In this document: positions 28,090-36,555 of the stretch, in pieces
Layout of the letters: the number at the start of each line of letters is the position of its first letter
How positions within the stretch are numbered: position 1 is the first letter of the stretch
NCBI GenBank assembly: GCA_044229535.1
Contig: JBGASU010000001.1
Coordinates: forward strand, 1,476,923 to 1,540,922
DNA: 64,000 nucleotides
Direction: 5' to 3'
Source of the DNA: CAZLFQ01 sp044229535
GTDB taxonomy: Bacteria > Pseudomonadota > Alphaproteobacteria > Rickettsiales > Midichloriaceae
Translations under genes and position numbers: made by a program
Notes under the pieces: generated by a model
The model's database searches: none
Told to the model about the DNA's origin: nothing
What the model saw: only the letters and a program-made list of their open reading frames with translations

Positions 28090-28955
28090 GCATCTCTCAA
28101 TTCTTCATCTTGTTGAAGAATATTTAGAAATCTAGGTACGAGGTTGAATATAAAATAGGTTAAAAACGCGAATTTTACAGTATGATTAACCCATTTGAAC
28201 TCACCAGATATAAGTGTGCTAGGTATGAATATGTATAGCGCTGCCAGCATAGTAATAATCGCAACAAACATATACATACTTGGTTTTGGGGTATCAAATT
28301 GGATTCCAGATCGCAATGCCAATCCTAATCCAAACAATGCTCCGAGAGAAACTGCCATTGGGTTATTTATTTCATTTGCGAATAGTAGAACCACTACGCA
28401 TAAACTAGACAGATAAGCTATCCAAAATAAATTCAAACTATCTTTGTTGCTCCATTTATTAAATACGCTTTTGAATTTTTCTGAATTTAAAACTAGTGCT
28501 GTAGCTATTCCTACTATAAGCCCCACAGAAACATCTAATGGGCTATGTACTCCTAAATATACGCGAGACATCATAACATTGGGTATTAGAAATAATATGA
28601 AGGCTCCGAGTATTCTGCTTCTATAAGTAAGAAAAAGGATGATCCAGAATGTTGCCACAAACTGTACGTCGCCACTTGGGAAGCCATAGCTTGATGCATC
28701 TATTAAGTGATATTCGTGTGGTGGTCTTGGAATTTTAATGGTGTATTTGATAAGGCAGTTTAGAAATGTAGTAAAACACCCAACGATTGCAAGAAATACA
28801 GCAGTTCTATTCGAAAAATACCAATAACAAGCAGCAAGGACAAAAAGATAAGCTGCAGGCTGGCCAAAGATCATGAATGCTTTGAAATATTCTGTGAGAT
28901 AATCGGATCTATATGGTAAGACCCATGATATATCCTGTAAAGCTGGTATAAGCAT
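28086..28955 (-). CDS. PAP2-superfamily membrane phosphatase, altered motif
   Basis: 289 residues with several transmembrane helices. Two of three PAP2 signatures are intact: KYTIKIPRP (C1, K-x6-RP) and SRVYLGVHSPLDV (C3, SR-x5-H-x3-D). In C2, the usual PSGH appears as FPSGDVQF, with Asp in place of the catalytic-assisting His. The family dephosphorylates undecaprenyl diphosphate, phosphatidate or lipid A. The His change could reduce or alter activity. The start overlaps the tesA stop by one base, so the two are coupled. Confidence 0.8.
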   Translation of the reverse strand: MLIPALQDISWVLPYRSDYLTEYFKAFMIFGQPAAYLFVLAACYWYFSNRTAVFLAIVGCFTTFLNCLIKYTIKIPRPPHEYHLIDASSYGFPSGDVQFVATFWIILFLTYRSRILGAFILFLIPNVMMSRVYLGVHSPLDVSVGLIVGIATALVLNSEKFKSVFNKWSNKDSLNLFWIAYLSSLCVVVLLFANEINNPMAVSLGALFGLGLALRSGIQFDTPKPSMYMFVAIITMLAALYIFIPSTLISGEFKWVNHTVKFAFLTYFIFNLVPRFLNILQQDEELRDA

Positions 28956-29563
28956 TATTGTATCTCCTTCTTAATTATTGGCATTATCTCTTCAACAATT
29001 GAAGCTACTCCAACTGCATTGGGATGGATTCCATCAGATAATATTTTTGTCTGATCGTAAATAATTTTTTCCATAAAAAAAGGCAAAAGAGGTATAGAGT
29101 GTTTCTTCGCGAGTTTTGGATATATTGAATCAAAGTTGCTTTTATATGCTAAGCCATAATTAAGACTTGAAGTTATTGTAGTTAGCATTGTTTTTATGTT
29201 TTTGTTTTTGAGTTTTTGCAGGATTGAATCTAAATTTTCATACGTTTTTTCTGGATCAGAGCCACGCAACATATCATTTGCTCCAAGCACAATCACAACA
29301 ATATTTGGGGATTGCTGAATTATTGAATCTACACGTTCTAGCCCCCCAAATGTTGTGTCTCCAGAGATGCCAGCATTGATTACTTTTACATCAAGCCCAG
29401 ATTTGATGAGAGCATTTTCAAGTTGTGCTGGGAGTGTCTCAGAAGGAGATAATCCATATCCTGCGACTAAACTATCTCCAAACATAATTATTTTTGTTGA
29501 GCTATGTGCAGGAAATACATAAGCTACTGAAATTAGGAAAACAAAAAGCAAAATTTTCTTCAT
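28955..29563 (-). CDS. tesA: periplasmic GDSL esterase / acyl-CoA thioesterase TesA
   Basis: 202 residues. A signal peptide (about 1-21, MKKILLFVFLISVAYVFPAHS) is followed by an SGNH hydrolase domain with all four blocks: FGDSLVAGYGLS (Ser), GISGDTTFGG (Gly), VLGANDMLRG (Asn) and SDGIHPN (Asp/His). Homologues are multifunctional lysophospholipase/thioesterases of the periplasm. The longer open frame is discarded because the signal peptide begins at the ATG at 29563. That ATG shares the four bases CATG (29561-29564) with the divergent ybbA start. Confidence 0.92.
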   Translation of the reverse strand: MKKILLFVFLISVAYVFPAHSSTKIIMFGDSLVAGYGLSPSETLPAQLENALIKSGLDVKVINAGISGDTTFGGLERVDSIIQQSPNIVVIVLGANDMLRGSDPEKTYENLDSILQKLKNKNIKTMLTTITSSLNYGLAYKSNFDSIYPKLAKKHSIPLLPFFMEKIIYDQTKILSDGIHPNAVGVASIVEEIMPIIKKEIQ

Positions 29564-30239
29564 GAAGCCACTTATAAAATTATCTAATATATCTTTGACT
29601 CTAAGATCCGATGCTGGAAAAATCAACGTATTAAAAAATATAAATTTAGATATACCATATGGTCAAACAATTAGTGTTGTAGGGCCTTCAGGTGCTGGCA
29701 AAACTTCTCTAATAATGTTGATTGCAGGTTTGGAAAAGCCAACATCAGGAGAGATAGTAGTGAATGGCAATAGAATTGATAATTTAAGCGAAGATGAGCT
29801 AGCAATATTTAGAAGAAAAAACATTGGAATAATTTTCCAAAACTTCCATTTAATTCCCACGATGACTGCCCTTGAAAATGTCATGGTTCCATTAGAGTTC
29901 GCTGGCGTAGCAAATCCTGAAAAAGAGGCGATAAATGCTTTAAGTTTAGTAGGATTGGAGAATAGGATATTGCATTTCCCATCGCAATTGTCTGGTGGGG
30001 AGCAGCAAAGAGTAGCAATTGCTAGAGCTTTTGCAGCAAAGCCAAAAATAATTCTAGCAGATGAACCTACAGGAAATTTAGATTCTGAAACAGGTAAAAT
30101 AGTTATGGATGAGTTGTTTGATTTAAATAAAAAATTCGGTACGACTTTTGTTTTAATAACTCATGACCCAAAAGTTGCCAAACGCTGCAAGATACACATG
30201 AAGATTTTGGATGGAGAGATACATGAATCTAACAACTAG
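29562..30239 (+). CDS. ybbA: ABC transporter ATP-binding protein (YbbA/LolD type)
   Basis: 225-residue ATPase of the MacB/LolD family. Visible are Walker A (GPSGAGKTS), the Q-loop region IIFQNFHLIPTMTALENV, signature LSGGEQQRVAIARA, Walker B (IILADEPTGNLD) and the H-loop (LITHDP). It is paired with the permease ybbP (17-base overlap) and divergent from tesA. This tesA / ybbA-ybbP arrangement is the same as in E. coli. The substrate of YbbAP is not established; envelope lipid handling is suspected from the neighbours. Confidence 0.9.
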   Translation: MKPLIKLSNISLTLRSDAGKINVLKNINLDIPYGQTISVVGPSGAGKTSLIMLIAGLEKPTSGEIVVNGNRIDNLSEDELAIFRRKNIGIIFQNFHLIPTMTALENVMVPLEFAGVANPEKEAINALSLVGLENRILHFPSQLSGGEQQRVAIARAFAAKPKIILADEPTGNLDSETGKIVMDELFDLNKKFGTTFVLITHDPKVAKRCKIHMKILDGEIHESNN

Positions 30240-32697
30240 AATAGCATTCAGAGAGATATTAGGCGGTTGGAGAGGGCTGATAGTTTTTTACTTGTGTGTG
30301 ATAATTAGTGCTACGGTTCTGATAGTAGTAGAAGAAATAAGTGCAAATTTTAAAGGCAACTTTCAAGCAAAAGCCAAAGAAATATTGGGTGGTGATTTGG
30401 AAGTAATTACATCCAATTTTCAAATGGACTCAGATCAATTAGCTTCCTTACAGCAATATGGTAAAGTGTCTATGGTTACCGATCTTAGGGGAATGCTGAT
30501 TTACAATCAATCTACTAAGATTATTGAAATTAAAAGTATTGATGAGACTTATCCTTTATACGGTTCATTTGATCAAGAATTATCTGAATTACACCAAACT
30601 GATGGGGTGCTTTTAGCACAAGAATTGATGGTCAATATGGGTATCAAGATTGGCGATATGGTGCAGATAGGAGGATATGATTTTAATGTTTTAGGAGTCG
30701 CTCCTACAGAGCCAGATTGGTTTGCCAGTGCTTTTGTATTAGGGCCTAGAGTGTTGATGAGTACAAAGTCATTATCCAAAACTTTTTTGATTCAGCCGGG
30801 TAGTTTAATTAGGTACAAGTATCGCTTAAAGCTTTTAGACAATGTCAGTCTAGAAGAGGCTAAATCTGCAATTAAAGGCATCCATAATAGTGCTTCATGG
30901 ATTGTAAGAGATTATAAACAAGGCAATACGATGTTCGTAAACTCTGTTGAAAGATTTGAATTCTTTTTAATGTTGGCAGGGATTTCTAACTTGTTGATTT
31001 GTGGTGTTGGGATTGCGGCTGCTACAAGATTTTTCATGGAGAAAAAATTACCACATGTCGCTGTTTTAAAATCATGTGGAGCGGCTAAAAAAAATATTAT
31101 GTATATCTATCTGCAATTGATAGGTCTTGTCAGTTTGGATTCATTCGTAACATCAGTTTTTTTTAGTTGGTTAATTACTTGTTATTTGCTGCCAGTGCTA
31201 AATAATATATTGCCATTTTATGTGGATTTTCATTTCTACTGGTCGGCTATTTTTAAAGTATTCATTTTTGTTATACTAACAATTGTGACGTTTACTTTGC
31301 CAGTATTATTAAACTCAATAGATATAAAGCCTGCTAGTCTATTTAGGGGGGTGTATTTCTTGGAATTTAATCATACCAAAGAGAGAGCTTTAATTTATTT
31401 TGTATCTTGTTCGGTTTTATTTTTTATTCTGCTTTTGTACTCAGAGGATGTATTCTTTTTATCTGGCTACCTTATAGCTGCAGTTTTGACATTCCTTATT
31501 TACTACCATGCTGGGAATGCATTTAAAAAAAGCATGAAGATATTTAATATATCTGGCTCTGCTCTTAGGCTTGCAATAGGCAATATACAGCGACCTGGCT
31601 CGAGTTTGACGACAATAATGTTAGCAATAGGTGTGAGTTTAACAGTATTTATAGTTCTTTCGACAACTCAGTATAATATTGCAGCAAGATTAAATGATAC
31701 TATACCCAAGAAAGCCCCGAGTTTGTTTCTAATAGATATACAAGACAATCAGATTACGCCTCTGAGGCAAATAGCTGATACTGTTGCGAAGAATTTAATA
31801 ATTAAGCCAAGTGTTCAAGGTCTGATTACGCATATTAATGGCAAATCTGTTGAAAACTTGAATATAAATAAAGGATCTGAGTGGGCTGTCAGAAATCATA
31901 GAAGACTAAGCTATTCCGCAAATGCTCCAGAGAATACAGTAATCTCTCAAGGTAAATGGTGGGATGCAAATTATAACGGAAGACCTTTGGTATCGCTGGA
32001 TGAGAATCTTGCTAAAGGTTTTGGTGTTGGGATAGGTGATGAGATAACTTTTAATATTTTGGGTCGATCAATAGAGGCTGAAATATACAATCTACGCAAT
32101 ATTGATTATTCTTCATTCAATATCAATTTTGCGGTCATTTTCTCTCCTGGAATCATAGATAACTTTCCAAAGAGTTATTTTGCTACGTTGAAAATTGATG
32201 ATGAAAGAAAAGAATATCAATTTATACAGGATGTTTCAGATAAATTTCCAAACATAGTGTCTATTAGAACAAGTGATAGTATTGAAATAGCAAAAAAGTA
32301 TATTGGAGATATAGTATCTGCTATTGAGATTATCGTCTTAATTTCACTTGCTTCGGGAATTATAGTGTTGGCAGGTTCTTTCTTAGCGCACCAAGAGCGT
32401 AGGAAGTATGATTTAATTATATTGAAAGTTTTAGGAGCGGGATCTTTTGACATATACAAAACCCTAGTTCTAGAGGCAGTGATTCTATCTGTTCTTGCAG
32501 GTTTTATATCGGTATTGATAGGAAATGTAGGTGCATATTTCATTCTCAAGTATTTAAGATTTGACACATTTGATTTTTCTATTTCTCAAAACCTATTAAC
32601 AATGGTGGTGACCATTTGTGCTGTAATAGTGGTGATAGTCCTTAGCTCCTATAAAATTTTTAGCACAAAGCCAAGCCATATTTTGAGGAATGAGTAA
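30223..32697 (+). CDS. ybbP: ABC transporter permease, FtsX/MacB-like (YbbP)
   Basis: About 824 residues with two FtsX-type units: an N-terminal helix, a large periplasmic domain, three helices (about 255-375), then a helix pair, a second periplasmic domain (about 475-670), and three final helices. This double-module layout is typical of YbbP. GGAGAG (30213-30219) precedes the ATG at 30223, which I prefer to the ATG at 30211. It is translationally coupled to ybbA. Confidence 0.9.
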   Translation: MNLTTRIAFREILGGWRGLIVFYLCVIISATVLIVVEEISANFKGNFQAKAKEILGGDLEVITSNFQMDSDQLASLQQYGKVSMVTDLRGMLIYNQSTKIIEIKSIDETYPLYGSFDQELSELHQTDGVLLAQELMVNMGIKIGDMVQIGGYDFNVLGVAPTEPDWFASAFVLGPRVLMSTKSLSKTFLIQPGSLIRYKYRLKLLDNVSLEEAKSAIKGIHNSASWIVRDYKQGNTMFVNSVERFEFFLMLAGISNLLICGVGIAAATRFFMEKKLPHVAVLKSCGAAKKNIMYIYLQLIGLVSLDSFVTSVFFSWLITCYLLPVLNNILPFYVDFHFYWSAIFKVFIFVILTIVTFTLPVLLNSIDIKPASLFRGVYFLEFNHTKERALIYFVSCSVLFFILLLYSEDVFFLSGYLIAAVLTFLIYYHAGNAFKKSMKIFNISGSALRLAIGNIQRPGSSLTTIMLAIGVSLTVFIVLSTTQYNIAARLNDTIPKKAPSLFLIDIQDNQITPLRQIADTVAKNLIIKPSVQGLITHINGKSVENLNINKGSEWAVRNHRRLSYSANAPENTVISQGKWWDANYNGRPLVSLDENLAKGFGVGIGDEITFNILGRSIEAEIYNLRNIDYSSFNINFAVIFSPGIIDNFPKSYFATLKIDDERKEYQFIQDVSDKFPNIVSIRTSDSIEIAKKYIGDIVSAIEIIVLISLASGIIVLAGSFLAHQERRKYDLIILKVLGAGSFDIYKTLVLEAVILSVLAGFISVLIGNVGAYFILKYLRFDTFDFSISQNLLTMVVTICAVIVVIVLSSYKIFSTKPSHILRNE

Positions 32698-32729
32698 TGA
32701 TGATTGGCAATAGTTTAGGTCTTAACCCA

Positions 32730-33062
32730 CTATTTTGTTAAAATTAGAACTTTTTCTTCTTTAGCAATCAGTCCCATTTCTCTTCTGGCAATTTCATCTA
32801 GCATGTCGGTATCTAGAGAATTGGGATAGAGTAGCTTGACTTTATTCTCAATAGATTGGCGTTCCTTTTCAAGAGAGCCTAACTCTATAGTTTTTGCTTT
32901 AATATCTTTGTTTAATCTCAAAAAAGCTATAAACCCCCTCTGTCCACTGAAAGAATGATAGCAAAAATATACTATAAGTAACAGGATGATACTGTTCATC
33001 CAAACAGTTTTGAAATTAATGTTGATTTTGTCTTTAATTTTATTGCTGTTTTTGCCAGCCAT
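32730..33062 (-). CDS. ftsB: septum formation initiator FtsB/DivIC family
   Basis: 110 residues: a short basic cytoplasmic N-terminus, one transmembrane helix (about 22-40), and a periplasmic coiled coil (LNKDIKAKTIELGSLEKERQ), then the family motif LDEIARREMGLIAKEEKVLI near the C-terminus. It links FtsL and FtsQ in the divisome. It is divergent from secG, with 77 bases between them. Confidence 0.88.
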   Translation of the reverse strand: MAGKNSNKIKDKININFKTVWMNSIILLLIVYFCYHSFSGQRGFIAFLRLNKDIKAKTIELGSLEKERQSIENKVKLLYPNSLDTDMLDEIARREMGLIAKEEKVLILTK

Positions 33063-33139
33063 TGTCTATAAGGGTTGAAAGTTGTTCTAAAATGATTATT
33101 ATTGCATAAATATCGTTTTTACAAGTAAATAGAGGCCTC

Positions 33140-33457
33140 ATGACTACCATACTATTAATAATTCAAGTTTTCATTGTCTGCATGTTAATTGCAGTAATTT
33201 TGGTTCAAAAAACTGGTACAGATAGCTTAGCTGGCTTGTCTGGTGGTGGGCATAATGTTTTTTCAAGCAGAGCTTCTTCTAACTTTTTATCAAAGCTTAC
33301 AACTATATTGGCCATAGCATTTATGGTGAACTCTTTAATTATTGCTAAAGTTACAGCGACTGATGTAAAATCTAAGTCAATTGTTGATTCAATTGCTATT
33401 GAATCACCAGAAAAAGAAAAAACTGAGTCAGCTCCAGAAGTTCCTACGGCACAATAA
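33140..33457 (+). CDS. secG: preprotein translocase subunit SecG
   Basis: 105 residues. Two hydrophobic helices (about 2-23 and 52-70) flank the conserved loop VQKTGTDSLAGLSGGGHNVF. An acidic/Pro-rich tail ends the protein. SecG assists SecYE in protein export. It lies 2 bases before pyrG, so the two are coupled; the secG-pyrG order is common in Alphaproteobacteria. Confidence 0.93.
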   Translation: MTTILLIIQVFIVCMLIAVILVQKTGTDSLAGLSGGGHNVFSSRASSNFLSKLTTILAIAFMVNSLIIAKVTATDVKSKSIVDSIAIESPEKEKTESAPEVPTAQ

Positions 33458-33459
33458 AC

Positions 33460-35079
33460 ATGGCGAAGTTTATATTCATCACTGGTGGCGTTGTCTCATC
33501 TTTAGGTAAGGGAATCGCCAGTGCGTCGCTCGGTGCATTGCTACAAGCAAGAGGTTACAAAGTCAGGCTTCGTAAATTAGATCCATATTTAAATGTTGAC
33601 CCTGGAACGATGAGTCCCTATCAACATGGAGAAGTTTTTGTAACTGATGATGGTATGGAAACAGACCTTGACTTAGGGCATTATGAAAGATTCACAGGTG
33701 TTAGTGCTAGGCAGGGTGATAGCGTTACTGCAGGTAAAATTTACTTGGAACTTTTGACAAAAGAAAGGAGAGGCGACTATTTAGGTAAAACCGTACAGGT
33801 GATTCCTCATGTTACAGATTTGATAAAGCAATTCATTACATCTAATTCTGATGATGCTGATTTTATTCTGTGTGAAATTGGTGGAACAGTTGGCGATATA
33901 GAAGCTCAGCCGTTTTGTGAGGCTATAAGGCAGCTTGGAACGCAGCTTGGATCTCAGAAAGTAATATATGTTCATTTAACTTTAATGCCATATATTGCTG
34001 CCTCAAAAGAATTAAAAACAAAGCCAACTCAACACTCTGTAAAAGAACTTAGATCGATCGGTATTCAGCCAAACATATTGTTATGTAGAAGTGAAAAAGA
34101 GATTTCATTATCTGATAGAGAAAAAATAGCACTATTTTGTAGCGTTCCAGTGGAAAGGGTTATTCCTGCGCTTGACAGAAAGACTATATACTCCGTTCCT
34201 TTGGAATATCATAAAGAGGGATTAGATACAGAGGTTCTAAAGCATTTTGGTCTACCACTTTCAAAAAAGCCTGATATTCAAAAGTGGACTGAAATAGTTA
34301 AGCGAATTGAGAATCCTGTAAAAGAAGTAACAATATCAATAGTTGGAAAATATAATCAACTAGAAGATGCTTATATATCTTTGATAGAAGCATTAAAGCA
34401 TGCTGGAGCTGCAAATAATGCAAAAGTGCATTTGCAGTGGATTAGCGCATCATCAATCAAGTCTGATACGGTGAAAGCAAAGCTTGTAAAATCTGATGGA
34501 ATTTTAGTTCCAGGTGGATTTGGTTCTCGTGGCACAGAAGGTAAGATACTGGCTGTGAAATATGCTAGAGAAAATAAAATCCCATTCTTTGGAATTTGTT
34601 TGGGAATGCAGTTAGCAGTTATTGAGTTTGCTAGAAATGTTCTAAAGATAAAAGACGCGAGTTCAACGGAATTCACTGATAAATGTACAAATGTAATCGG
34701 TTTGATGACTGAATGGAAGCAAGGCAAAAAAACAGCTATAAGATCTTCTAAAGACGATTTGGGTGGTACAATGCGTCTTGGGGCTTATGAGTGTGTATTG
34801 AGTAATAAAAGCCTTGCTAAAAAGATATATGAATCATCAAAAATTTCTGAAAGACATAGACATAGATATGAATTTAATATTGGGTTTAAAGAGCAGTTTG
34901 AAAAAGCAGGATTTATATTCTCTGGAATGTCACCAGACGGCCAATTGGCAGAGATTATAGAGCTAGATAATCACCCTTGGTTTATTGGAGTGCAGTTCCA
35001 CCCAGAGTTAAAATCAAGGGTCTTCGATCCACATCCCCTCTTTACATCTTTCATAAAAAAGGCGATAACTAATAAGTAA
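33460..35079 (+). CDS. pyrG: CTP synthase
   Basis: 539 residues, full length. It converts UTP to CTP using glutamine. The N-terminal synthetase domain starts KFIFITGGVVSSLGKGIASA, with SPYQHGEVFVTDDG. The C-terminal class I amidotransferase domain has Cys in GICLGMQLAVI and His/Glu in GVQFHPE. No features are missing. A 29-bp spacing separates it from the next unknown gene. Confidence 0.98.
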   Translation: MAKFIFITGGVVSSLGKGIASASLGALLQARGYKVRLRKLDPYLNVDPGTMSPYQHGEVFVTDDGMETDLDLGHYERFTGVSARQGDSVTAGKIYLELLTKERRGDYLGKTVQVIPHVTDLIKQFITSNSDDADFILCEIGGTVGDIEAQPFCEAIRQLGTQLGSQKVIYVHLTLMPYIAASKELKTKPTQHSVKELRSIGIQPNILLCRSEKEISLSDREKIALFCSVPVERVIPALDRKTIYSVPLEYHKEGLDTEVLKHFGLPLSKKPDIQKWTEIVKRIENPVKEVTISIVGKYNQLEDAYISLIEALKHAGAANNAKVHLQWISASSIKSDTVKAKLVKSDGILVPGGFGSRGTEGKILAVKYARENKIPFFGICLGMQLAVIEFARNVLKIKDASSTEFTDKCTNVIGLMTEWKQGKKTAIRSSKDDLGGTMRLGAYECVLSNKSLAKKIYESSKISERHRHRYEFNIGFKEQFEKAGFIFSGMSPDGQLAEIIELDNHPWFIGVQFHPELKSRVFDPHPLFTSFIKKAITNK

Positions 35080-35123
35080 GACCACTCTAATGTATAGGGT
35101 GTTTATAATTGAAATGTATTCAA

Positions 35124-35612
35124 ATGAAGTCGGCTAGAGTAGCAACATTACCTAAGGTAGCGATGAAAAGCAGTGAATCCAGTGGTAACGGGTATATAAT
35201 TGCAATAACCCTTGCTGCTGCAGCGATTTCTTTGGTTTCTGTGTATTCTGTTATAATAGTTTTATTTGGTATGCTGCCAGGTCTTATTGCTATGATAATT
35301 GATCAGGAGCCGCGTCGATATATTTCTAGAATCGTTCTAACTTTTAATGCTACAGGTATTATGCCCTATGTTGCGAAAATCCTGTCATCAAAAGGTTCTT
35401 CTAACATGGCTATTGAGATAATAGTAGAGCCTAAGACATGGCTTATGATCTACACCGCTGCATCTGTAGGGTGGGTTATATATTGGGCATTCCCACAAAT
35501 TGCTATTATGTTAAATAATCTAAAAACTCAAATCCGCCTTCAAAAGCTAAATTATGATCTTGAAAAATTGGTTGTGGAATGGGGTGACGAAATTAAATTT
35601 AAGAAAAACTAA
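35124..35612 (+). CDS. hypothetical membrane protein
   Basis: About 162 residues with three hydrophobic helices (about 25-50 in this numbering, a short one near 60, and 110-135) and a basic C-terminal helix. No family is recognised. The open frame starts at TTG 35109; the ATG at 35124 is the first good start. Translation signals are weak. It follows pyrG and precedes dksA on the same strand. Confidence 0.6.
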   Translation: MKSARVATLPKVAMKSSESSGNGYIIAITLAAAAISLVSVYSVIIVLFGMLPGLIAMIIDQEPRRYISRIVLTFNATGIMPYVAKILSSKGSSNMAIEIIVEPKTWLMIYTAASVGWVIYWAFPQIAIMLNNLKTQIRLQKLNYDLEKLVVEWGDEIKFKKN

Positions 35613-35696
35613 TTTAAAAATAAATTTAGCTTGATTGTTATATACCAGAGTCATTAATATAGTTAAGATTATATTGCAACTATGGCTTAAGTTATT

Positions 35697-36161
35697 ATGA
35701 AATATAAAAAAACAAAAGTGGCAGCAAAGGTTGAAAAAAAGAAAAAGGCTATGGACTTGCCTTTGAATTATAAGCCTAGCGATAAAGAAGACTATATGAA
35801 TGAAAAACAGCTTGAGTATTTTAGACGCAGACTGCTGACATGGAAAGAAGAGCTGAAACAGGAATCTAAAATCACTGTTGAGCATTTACAAAAGGAACAA
35901 CTCAGAGAAGCTGATCTAAGTGACCAAGCTACGAATGAATCTGTTACAGCTTTTGAACTTAGGACGCGCGATCGTTATCGTAAGTTGATGAGTAAGATTG
36001 ATTCAGCCTTAGAGAGGATAGCAGAAGGTGAGTATGGATTTTGTGATGAAACTGGTGATCCAATAGGTATTAAGAGATTGGAAGCAAGACCTATAGCTAC
36101 ATTATCAATTGAAGCTCAAGAACGACACGAGAGATTTGAAAAGAGCCATAGCGAAGATTAA
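35697..36161 (+). CDS. dksA: RNA polymerase-binding transcription factor DksA
   Basis: 154 residues: a Lys-rich N-terminus, a coiled-coil hairpin (about 35-100, with DLSDQATNES at the tip, the DxxDxA-type motif), and the C-terminal globular domain. DksA binds the RNA polymerase secondary channel and works with ppGpp. Of the four zinc-ligand cysteines in E. coli DksA only one remains here (YGFCDETGDPIG; later positions are Ser and Ala in ATLSIEAQERHE). The same loss is known in other alphaproteobacterial DksA proteins. It converges with fliQ, overlapping by 4 bases. Confidence 0.93.
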   Translation: MKYKKTKVAAKVEKKKKAMDLPLNYKPSDKEDYMNEKQLEYFRRRLLTWKEELKQESKITVEHLQKEQLREADLSDQATNESVTAFELRTRDRYRKLMSKIDSALERIAEGEYGFCDETGDPIGIKRLEARPIATLSIEAQERHERFEKSHSED

Positions 36162-36424
36162 TTGATTTGCACAATCATCGACATTATTTGTTCAAAGAAA
36201 GTTTTCATAGTCACGCCAATAAATGTGAATGTTAGTAGTAGGGTGACGAATATAGAGACTACCTTCGGTACAAAAGATAAGGTCGGTTCTTGTATTTGAG
36301 TTAAAGCTTGAAATAAAGACACTAAAAGCCCGACACCTAAGGCAACAAGCAATAGCGGCATTGATACTTTCAATAATACCCAAATAGACTCTCTAGTAAT
36401 ATCAATAAATGCAGCTGTTTCCAT
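36158..36424 (-). CDS. fliQ: flagellar biosynthesis protein FliQ
   Basis: 88 residues with two transmembrane helices (about 17-40 and 53-75), the exact size of FliQ. The motif VSLFQALTQIQEPTLSFVPK is diagnostic. FliQ is part of the flagellar type III export gate (FliP-FliQ-FliR). It stands apart from other export genes and faces a flagellin-like gene in divergent orientation. Confidence 0.93.
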   Translation of the reverse strand: METAAFIDITRESIWVLLKVSMPLLLVALGVGLLVSLFQALTQIQEPTLSFVPKVVSIFVTLLLTFTFIGVTMKTFFEQIMSMIVQIN

Positions 36425-36555
36425 TTTTTACACGAAATTATCAAATACAGAGTAAACCGACTTTTTGCTGTTGGCAAGTATATGAAGTTGTGTTTTGCTA
36501 ATTAGGGTTAGTGGAGGAATTAGGAAGTAATTTAAAGTCAAAACAAAGGTAGTTA

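Noticed and set aside
36425..36555. Sigma-54 promoter (TTGGCA) before the double-core flagellin-like gene
   Set aside because: The GC of the -12 element is not at the required spacing from GG, so the match is incomplete.
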